From: Actinomycetota bacterium | GTDB lineage: Bacteria > Actinomycetota > Thermoleophilia > Gaiellales > Gaiellaceae | Length of the DNA stretch: 18,408 nucleotides | Reading direction: 5' to 3' | Assembly (NCBI GenBank): GCA_013695295.1 | Contig: JACDAS010000252.1 | Coordinates: 1 to 18,408, forward strand | Shown: piece by piece, positions 13,362 through 18,408 of the stretch | Position numbering within the stretch: the stretch's first letter is position 1 | How the letters are laid out: every line of letters starts with the position of its first letter | Translations under genes and position numbers: made by a program | Notes under the pieces: model-generated | The model's input: the letters and a program-made list of their open reading frames with translations, nothing else | Database searches by the model: none | What the model was told of the DNA's origin: nothing

Positions 13362-15595
13362 GAGGAGAGCAGGCGGCGCAGCAGCGCCAGCGCACCCGCC
13401 TTGTGCAAGGGCTCGTTCAGGTTTCCGCACTTCGGCGACTGGACGCAGGAGGGGCAGCCTCGCTCGCACGGACAGCCCTCGAGCATCCGGGCTGTGTCCC
13501 CCGCCCAGTCCTCGAAGACCTCGAAGCCGCGCTCCGTGATCCCGACCCCGCCCGGGTGGCCGTCGTGGACGAAGATTGTCGGCCCGCCCGTCTGGAAGTG
13601 AAGGTTCGTCGAGAGCCCGCCGATATCCCAGCGGTCGCACATCGCCCAGAGAGGAAGGATCGCGATCAACGCGTGCTCGGCGGCGTGCAGGGCCCCGAGG
13701 AGCGTGGGCATCTGCTCGAGGCCCCGCAGGTGCTGCGGCTCCGGGCAGAACCAGATCGACTCCGTGTCGAACGTCGTCTGCGGCAGGTCGAGCGGCACGA
13801 GGTCGATCGTCTCGTGGGTCTGCACCGAACGCCGCTGGAAGGCAACCACCTGCTCGGTCACCGAGACCTGGCCGAACGAGAGCTCGACCCCGGCGCGGAT
13901 CTCGATCCGGTCGGGGCGGCGGATCTCGGTGAGGATCTCTTTCTTCGCCTGGGTGTAGTAGGCGCCGCCGAACGGCTCGACGAGCGCCGTGAGACTCGGC
14001 TCGTGGAGCTCGCGCACGAGGTACGCCTCGCCCCGGTGGAGGTAGACGGCGCCCTCGTGCACCGTCGAGTACGCGCGCGAGCGCTCGACGAGGCCGAGCA
14101 GCTGTCCGTCGGTGACGTCGACGACGCTGAAGGAGTCAACGTCGGTCGAGCGCAGCGGCACCTGCGCGGCCGGGTAGTCGCGTCCCGCCCAGATGAGACC
14201 GGCCTTGGTCGGCTTCAGTTCTGGGAGCTCGGCCGCGCGCTCGAGCGCCGCGTCGCCGAGCACCTCGCGGTCGCGCTCGCCCAGGGGCGCCTCGAAGGCT
14301 GCCGACCGAAGGTGGCCGTCGAGCACGCGGGTGTTCTCGTGGTCGAGGATCGCCGCCTCGACGCGCCGACCCAGGAGGAGCTCCGGCTCGCGCATGAAGT
14401 ACTGATCGAGCGCATCCTCGCTGGCGACGAGGACTGCGAGCCCGTGTCCCCGCCGGCCGGCGCGCCCCCACTGCTGGCGCAGGCTCGCAACGGTGCCGGG
14501 AAAGCCGACCGAGACGACGCAGTCCAGTAGGCCGATGTCGATGCCGAGCTCGAGCGCGTCCGTGGCGCTGACTCCCAGCAGGTCGCCGGCGACGAGGCGC
14601 GCCTCGATCTCGCGTCTCTGGGTCGCGGTGTAGCCCGCGCGGTAGGGAGACAGCCGTGCTCCGAGCTCGCCTCCGACGCGCTCGACGGTGAAGCGGTGGA
14701 TCAGCTCCGCGGCCTTGCGACTCTTCGCGAAGCAGAGCGTGCGGAGACCCCGCGAGACCAGCTCGGCCATCAGTCGGGAGGCTTCGCCGAGAGCGCTTGC
14801 ACGCACCCCGAGCTCCTCGTCGGTCAGTGGGGGATTCCAGAACGCGATCGTCCGCTCCGCCCGAGGTGCGGCGTCGCTCGCGACGACCGTCGCGTCGGTG
14901 CCGAGCAGCGAACGGGCGAGCTGCGCGGGATTGGCGATCGTCGCCGAGGCGAGCAGGAACTGAGGCTCGGCTCCGTAGACCCGCGCGAGCCGCCGCAGCC
15001 GGCGGAGCACGTTCGCGACGTGCGAGCCGAAGACACCCCGGTAGACGTGCGCCTCGTCGACGACGACGTAGCGGAGGTTCGTCAGCACGTCGCCCCAGCG
15101 GTCGTGGTGGGGAAGGACGCCCACGTGCAGCATGTCCGGGTTCGACAGGATGACGTTCGCCCACTTCCGCACCTGCCAGCGCTGCTCCGTGGGCGTGTCT
15201 CCGTCGTAGATCGCGGCTCGTAGACGTGGGATCCGGTAGGACGCGAGCGTTCGCGCCTGATCCTGTGCGAGCGCCTTGGTCGGATACAGGTAGAGCGCTC
15301 GCACCTTGGGCTCGCGGCAAATCGCATCGATGACGGGCAGGTTGAACGCCAGCGTCTTGCCGGACGCAGTGCCGGTCGTGACGATCACGTTCTCGCCCCG
15401 GCCGGCGGCCGTCCAGGCCTCGGCCTGATGGGCATAGAGGGCGGGGACGTCCCGCGCCTCGAGCGCCGCGCGCACGCGGGAGTCGAGCTCGGGGGGGAAT
15501 GGCGCCCCTCGCGCCTCGCGGCCCGGCTCGCTGCCGAGGTAGGCGAGCTCCTCGCCGGCGAGGAGGCCGTCCCACAGGGGCGGGGCGACCGTCAC
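13358..15595 (-). CDS. DEAH-box helicase with C-terminal cysteine cluster (MrfA/YprA, Hrq1-like)
   Basis: From GTG 15595 the product is 745 residues, close to the length of Bacillus MrfA. It is an SF2 helicase with TGTASGKT (74-81, Walker A), LYPTKALAQDQ (motif Ia), DEAH (180-183), SAT (217-219), GIDIG and QQWGRAGRRG (motif VI). The second half is the DUF1998-type region ending in a cysteine cluster (C708, C710, C714, C717, C723), the metal-binding site of this family. Relatives act in DNA repair, including mitomycin C damage. Two earlier in-frame GTGs (15673, 15700) exist, but 15700 is inside the opposite-strand riboswitch and both precede the -10-like element at 15661-15656. It leads the minus-strand run and overlaps the small GNAT by 4 nt. 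Confidence 0.88.
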   Translation of the reverse strand: MTVAPPLWDGLLAGEELAYLGSEPGREARGAPFPPELDSRVRAALEARDVPALYAHQAEAWTAAGRGENVIVTTGTASGKTLAFNLPVIDAICREPKVRALYLYPTKALAQDQARTLASYRIPRLRAAIYDGDTPTEQRWQVRKWANVILSNPDMLHVGVLPHHDRWGDVLTNLRYVVVDEAHVYRGVFGSHVANVLRRLRRLARVYGAEPQFLLASATIANPAQLARSLLGTDATVVASDAAPRAERTIAFWNPPLTDEELGVRASALGEASRLMAELVSRGLRTLCFAKSRKAAELIHRFTVERVGGELGARLSPYRAGYTATQRREIEARLVAGDLLGVSATDALELGIDIGLLDCVVSVGFPGTVASLRQQWGRAGRRGHGLAVLVASEDALDQYFMREPELLLGRRVEAAILDHENTRVLDGHLRSAAFEAPLGERDREVLGDAALERAAELPELKPTKAGLIWAGRDYPAAQVPLRSTDVDSFSVVDVTDGQLLGLVERSRAYSTVHEGAVYLHRGEAYLVRELHEPSLTALVEPFGGAYYTQAKKEILTEIRRPDRIEIRAGVELSFGQVSVTEQVVAFQRRSVQTHETIDLVPLDLPQTTFDTESIWFCPEPQHLRGLEQMPTLLGALHAAEHALIAILPLWAMCDRWDIGGLSTNLHFQTGGPTIFVHDGHPGGVGITERGFEVFEDWAGDTARMLEGCPCERGCPSCVQSPKCGNLNEPLHKAGALALLRRLLSS

Positions 15596-15655
15596 CGTCC
15601 GGGGTGGTTCGGGCGGCGAGTCGGCCGGGAGAGGCTGCGTGCGGGCGATCGGTCG

Positions 15656-15665
15656 ATGGTAGCTT
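15656..15665. promoter_or_regulatory. Overlapping divergent -10 elements for thi operon and helicase
   Basis: ATGGTAGCTT contains TAGCTT on plus (15660-15665), about 6 nt before the first riboswitch bases. On minus it contains TACCAT (15661-15656), which would direct transcription toward the helicase. The two hexamers share TA at 15660-15661, the same ANNNTANNNT layout as at 4174-4183. This is inferred from pattern and position. Confidence 0.55.
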
Positions 15666-15667
15666 TG

Positions 15668-15742
15668 GGCCACCGGGGTGCCCGTCTGGGCTGAGATCAC
15701 ACCCGTAGAACCTGATCCGGGTCATGCCGGCGAAGGGAGGGC
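15668..15742 (+). ncRNA. TPP riboswitch (THI element)
   Basis: The conserved TPP aptamer is easily read: GGGGTGCCC (15675-15683), GGGCTGAGA (15688-15696), ACCCGTAGAACCTGATCC (15701-15718), GGGT, then GCCGGCGAAGGGA (15726-15738). These form the pyrimidine-sensing CUGAGA arm and the pyrophosphate-sensing GCGNAGGGA arm. It lies directly upstream of thiD, with the thiD ribosome binding site (15755-15760) only about 15 nt further on. No U-tract terminator is seen, so binding of thiamine pyrophosphate probably lowers translation initiation rather than causing termination. The edges are approximate. Confidence 0.96.
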
Positions 15743-15754
15743 GAGCGTGCTGAC

Positions 15755-15760
15755 AGGAGA
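15755..15760 (+). promoter_or_regulatory. Shine-Dalgarno site of thiD
   Basis: AGGAGA sits 9 nt before TTG 15770 and supports that rare start codon. TTG itself lies at the edge of a small GGCT-TGAGCG-AGCC hairpin (15767-15780). This site is the likely target of riboswitch control. Confidence 0.65.
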
Positions 15761-15769
15761 GTTCCCGGC

Positions 15770-16597
15770 TTGAGCGAGCCTCGGCCCACGCCGCTCGGCG
15801 GAGAAGCTTCACGCGCGGGCGTGGTGCCCCGCTGTCTCACCGTCGCGGGCTCGGACTCGGGTGGGGGGGCCGGCATCCAGGCCGACCTGAAGGCCTTCGC
15901 CGCCGCCGGCTGTCACGGTCTCAGCGCGATCGTGGCGCTCACCGCGCAGAACACGGTCGGCGTCACCGCCGTGCACGAGGTCCCCCCCGCATTCGTGCTC
16001 GCGCAGCTCGACGCGGTGTTCTCCGACATCGGCGTCGACGCCGCGAAGACCGGGATGCTCTTCTCGGCCGAGATCGTCGAGGAGGTCGCGGGCTTCTTCG
16101 CGGGCCACCCGGTCCCGCTCGTGGTCGACCCGGTCCTGATCGCCACCTCCGGTGCGCGCCTCCTCCGCCGGGATGCGGTGCGGGCACTCACGACCCGCCT
16201 CCTTCCGCTCGCGACGGTCGCGACGCCGAACCTGCTCGAGGCGCAGGAGCTCGCCGGTTTCGAGGGCCCGCGCCGCGACCTGGCCGAGGCGATCGCCGCC
16301 CTCGGGCCGACGGCGGTGATCGTGACCGGCGGTCACGGCCGTGAAGCGATCGACCACCTCTACTCGGGCGGCGAGCACGTCGAGATCCCGGTGGTTCGCC
16401 ATGCCGTCGCTGCCACGCACGGGGCTGGCTGCACGCATTCGGCCACTCTCGCGGCGCTCCTCGCGCGCGCCACGCCGCTCGAGGAGGCCGCTCGCGAGGC
16501 CGCCCGCGTCGCATCGGCTGCAGTCGCCCGGGGGTTCGCAAAGCTCGGTGCAGGGGAGGGGCCGGTCGACGTTCTCGGCCTGACGGGAGTCGGATGA
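15770..16597 (+). CDS. thiD: Hydroxymethylpyrimidine/phosphomethylpyrimidine kinase
   Basis: ThiD phosphorylates the thiamine pyrimidine HMP twice, giving HMP-PP for thiamine phosphate synthesis. The 275-residue protein is a ribokinase-fold enzyme. It has VAGSDSGGGAGIQADLKAF (25-43), ALTAQNT (56-62), VVDPVLIATSG (118-128), VTGGHG (185-190), and the anion-hole segment HGAGCTHSA with C221, aligned with the catalytic cysteine found in this family. The start is TTG 15770, chosen for the AGGAGA site 9 nt upstream; GTG codons around 15822 would leave almost no residues before the first motif. It is the first gene behind the TPP riboswitch and overlaps thiM as ATGA. Confidence 0.95.
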   Translation: MSEPRPTPLGGEASRAGVVPRCLTVAGSDSGGGAGIQADLKAFAAAGCHGLSAIVALTAQNTVGVTAVHEVPPAFVLAQLDAVFSDIGVDAAKTGMLFSAEIVEEVAGFFAGHPVPLVVDPVLIATSGARLLRRDAVRALTTRLLPLATVATPNLLEAQELAGFEGPRRDLAEAIAALGPTAVIVTGGHGREAIDHLYSGGEHVEIPVVRHAVAATHGAGCTHSATLAALLARATPLEEAAREAARVASAAVARGFAKLGAGEGPVDVLGLTGVG

Positions 16598-17400
16598 CCA
16601 CCTCGCCCGGCGAGAGCCTGCGACTGCTCCGCGAGCGCAGGCCGCTCGTCCACCAGATCACGAACTACGTCGTGATGAACGAGACGGCGAACGCGACGCT
16701 TGCGATCGGCGCGCTGCCGGTGATGGCCCACGCCGTGGAGGAGGTTGAGGAGCTGGCCTCGGTTGCCGGCGCGCTCGTCCTCAACATCGGCACGCTCTCG
16801 GAGCACTGGATTCGAGCGATGCTGCTGGCCGGCAAGGCCGCGAACGCGGCCGGCGTCCCGGTCGTGCTCGACCCTGTCGGTGCGGGCGCGACGCGATACC
16901 GCACCGAGACCTCGAGGCGCCTGCTCGCGGAGCTCCAGGTGGCGGTGCTGCGGGGTAACGCGGCGGAGATCGCCACGCTCGCCGGGCGGCCGGCCGAGAT
17001 CCGCGGGGTGGAGTCGATCGGGGCCTCCGCGTCGGGCGCGGAGCTCGCCCGGGCAGCCGCCGGGGAGCTCGGCCTCGTAGCGGCGGTCACCGGGGTCGTC
17101 GATCACGTCTCGGATGGACGGCGGACGCTCGCCGTCTCGAACGGGCACGCCCTGCTGGGCTCCGTGACGGGCACGGGCTGCATGTCGACCGCGATCACGG
17201 GCTGCTTCCTCGCCGCCGACCGCGAGGACCCGATCGCCGCCGCCACCGCGGCCCTCGCCGCCTTCGGCGTCGCCGGCGAGATCGCCGCGGCCGAGGCGAA
17301 GGGTCCGGGCTCCTTCCACGTGAACCTCTACGACGCCCTGGCCGGGCTCGGGCCGGAGAAGCTCGACGCTCGCGCCCGGGTCGAGGAGGCGGAGTCCTGA
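16594..17400 (+). CDS. thiM: Hydroxyethylthiazole kinase
   Basis: ThiM salvages the thiazole half of thiamine, phosphorylating hydroxyethylthiazole to the phosphate used by ThiE. The 268-residue length is standard. The signature HQITNYVVMNETANATLAIGA is at residues 20-40, followed by GTLSEHW, VVLDPVGAGATRYRT (90-104), VLRGNAAEIATLAG, and GSVTGTGCMSTAI with the catalytic C196. It begins by a 4-nt overlap with thiD and its TGA overlaps the proposed CTG start of thiE. Its last codons also carry the thiE Shine-Dalgarno sequence. Salvage enzymes here, with no thiC or thiG seen, suggest that this operon handles recovery and joining of the two thiamine halves. Confidence 0.96.
   Translation: MTTSPGESLRLLRERRPLVHQITNYVVMNETANATLAIGALPVMAHAVEEVEELASVAGALVLNIGTLSEHWIRAMLLAGKAANAAGVPVVLDPVGAGATRYRTETSRRLLAELQVAVLRGNAAEIATLAGRPAEIRGVESIGASASGAELARAAAGELGLVAAVTGVVDHVSDGRRTLAVSNGHALLGSVTGTGCMSTAITGCFLAADREDPIAAATAALAAFGVAGEIAAAEAKGPGSFHVNLYDALAGLGPEKLDARARVEEAES
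17383..17389 (+). promoter_or_regulatory. Shine-Dalgarno site that decides the thiE start
   Basis: GAGGAGG near the end of thiM is a full-strength anti-16S complement, 7 nt before CTG 17397. No ATG, GTG or TTG in the thiE frame lies close enough to use it. Confidence 0.7.
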
Positions 17401-17963
17401 GGCTGCACGCGATCGTCGACGACCTCGCGTCCGCCAGGGCAGCTGCAGCCGGTGGCGCGACCGTGCTCCAGCTCCGGCTGAAGAACGTGGCTACACGCGA
17501 CGTGATCGAGCAGGGCCGGCCATTCCGCGATCTGGCACTGGAGGCGGGCTGCACCTTCGTCGTCAACGACGACGTGGAGGCGGCAATCCGGCTGCGGGCA
17601 GACGGGGTGCACCTCGGGCGAATGGACACCGGACACGACCAGGCCCTCTCGGCGGGCCTGCTGCTCGGCCTCTCGGCAGCGACGGTGGAGGAGGCGATCG
17701 AGGCCGAGCGCCTCGGTGCCGACTACGTCGGCGCAGGGCCGGTCTGGACGACGCCGTCGAAGCCCGATGCCGACCCGCCGATCGGCCTCGGTGGGCTGGC
17801 CTCGATCTCGAAGGCGGTGACCGTGCCGGTCGTCGCGATCGGCGGGATCGACGCGGGAAACGCCCCGGACTGCATCCGCGCCGGCGCGATCGGGGTTGCC
17901 GTCGTCAGAGCTGCGGCCGACGCCGCGGCCCTCGTTGCCGCGCTCGGCCGTGCGGCTCGCTGA
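17397..17963 (+). CDS. thiE: Thiamine-phosphate synthase, CTG start
   Basis: ThiE joins HMP-PP and thiazole phosphate to make thiamine monophosphate. From CTG 17397 it is a 188-residue TIM-barrel protein, slightly shorter than the common 200-220. It has RLHAIVDD at the first strand, QLRLK (25-29) for pyrophosphate binding, VNDD (56-59), ADGVHLG, GPVWTTPSKPDA for the thiazole side, and VVAIGGI near residue 146. The first conventional codon, GTG 17463, would remove the first strand and helix, so it is unlikely. CTG 17397 gives the family-like N-terminus, overlaps the thiM stop as CTGA and has GAGGAGG 7 nt upstream. It overlaps thiL by 14 nt. Confidence 0.9.
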   Translation: MRLHAIVDDLASARAAAAGGATVLQLRLKNVATRDVIEQGRPFRDLALEAGCTFVVNDDVEAAIRLRADGVHLGRMDTGHDQALSAGLLLGLSAATVEEAIEAERLGADYVGAGPVWTTPSKPDADPPIGLGGLASISKAVTVPVVAIGGIDAGNAPDCIRAGAIGVAVVRAAADAAALVAALGRAAR

Positions 17964-18408
17964 CCTCGGCGAGCTCGGCCTTCTCGCCGAGCTCGAGCGG
18001 CGCAGACTCGTCGGGCCGATCGCCGACGACGCGGCCTCGCTCCGAGATGGGCTGGTCGTCACCCAGGACGCGCTCGTCGAGGGGATCCACTTCCGCCTCG
18101 ACTGGACGTCCTGGCGGGATCTCGGCTACAAGGCGGCCGCCGTGAACCTCAGCGACCTCGCCGCTTCCGGAGCCGAGCCCGAGGGGCTCCTCGTCACGCT
18201 CTCGGCTCCCGGCGTGACCTCGGTGGACGACGTGCTCGAGCTCTACGAGGGGATCGCGGAGACGGGGGTCGCCGTCGTCGGCGGGGACACCACCGACGCG
18301 GAGCGCGTCTCCCTCGGCGTCACGGCACTCGGGCGGTCGGAGCGCGTGCCGGGGCGCGGCGGGGCCCAGGCCGGCGACCTGCTCGTCGTCACCGGGCCGC
18401 TCGGAGCC
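17950..18408 (+). CDS. thiL: Thiamine-monophosphate kinase, 3' partial
   Basis: ThiL phosphorylates thiamine monophosphate to thiamine pyrophosphate, the active cofactor and the ligand of the riboswitch upstream. The frame is open from GTG 17950 to the window edge (153 residues, about half a typical 300-330-residue ThiL). Visible motifs are IADDAA (24-29), TQDALVEGIHF (38-48), which matches the metal-binding TTDMLVEGVHF segment, GYKAAAVNLSDLAASGAEP (59-77), and VVGGDTTDA (109-117). The protein belongs to the PurM-like ATP-binding fold. It starts within the end of thiE, continuing the unbroken thiD-thiM-thiE-thiL operon. The C-terminal half is outside the window. Confidence 0.93.
   Translation, partial: MRLADLGELGLLAELERRRLVGPIADDAASLRDGLVVTQDALVEGIHFRLDWTSWRDLGYKAAAVNLSDLAASGAEPEGLLVTLSAPGVTSVDDVLELYEGIAETGVAVVGGDTTDAERVSLGVTALGRSERVPGRGGAQAGDLLVVTGPLGA

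Noticed and set aside
12977..14530. Plus-strand open frame of 517 codons over the helicase end
   Set aside because: It is antisense to the helicase C-terminal region, with its metal cysteine cluster, and to the small GNAT; no motif is seen.
14136..15812. Minus-strand open frame of 558 codons overlapping the helicase and riboswitch
   Set aside because: It is an alternative-frame shadow of the helicase and contains no helicase motifs.
17463..17465. GTG as thiE start
   Set aside because: It would remove the RLHAIVDD first strand and first helix of the barrel.

Overview
The window is high-GC DNA (my impression is around 70%) packed with short overlaps and ordinary housekeeping genes. Codon use looks uniform, and I see no IS element, phage gene, CRISPR array, tRNA or rRNA. 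Several genes have a TANNNT hexamer 6-8 nt upstream of the start codon, as expected for leaderless actinobacterial transcripts. Separate AccD and AccA subunits, a discrete type II fatty acid synthase cluster and a secreted WCRPCG protein suggest an actinobacterium outside the mycobacteria/streptomycetes, perhaps a Thermoleophilia-like lineage. That placement is inference only.

Region 1 (1-3718, +) is a fatty acid synthesis operon: fabH (5' truncated by the window edge), fabD, fabG, fabF. fabG appears to start at a CTG codon overlapping the end of fabD. No acpP lies between fabG and fabF. Region 2 (3722-8390) holds a small secreted protein on the minus strand. It diverges from a tightly coupled plus-strand trio: a HAD-family hydrolase, a tandem GNAT acetyltransferase, and an arginase-fold protein with an N-terminal zinc ribbon. 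accD and accA follow, encoding the carboxyltransferase that makes malonyl-CoA for the fab enzymes, behind their own likely leaderless promoter.

Region 3 (8391-10740, +) is ligD, a DNA end-joining enzyme with the order phosphoesterase-ligase-polymerase; no Ku gene is in the window. Region 4 (10824-15595, -) reads right to left: a DEAH helicase of the MrfA/YprA type with a C-terminal cysteine cluster, a coupled GNAT, a type II NADH dehydrogenase, and another GNAT. Region 5 (15656-18408, +) is a TPP riboswitch followed by thiD, thiM, thiE and thiL (truncated by the window edge). This is the salvage and joining part of thiamine synthesis, ending in the kinase that makes the riboswitch ligand. thiE also appears to start at CTG.

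I did not find a wholly new biological system. The most interesting signals are (a) two CTG starts, each with a strong Shine-Dalgarno sequence and each needed to give a complete enzyme, and (b) two divergent gene pairs whose -10 hexamers overlap on one palindromic TA (pattern ANNNTANNNT), which look like compact bidirectional promoters.
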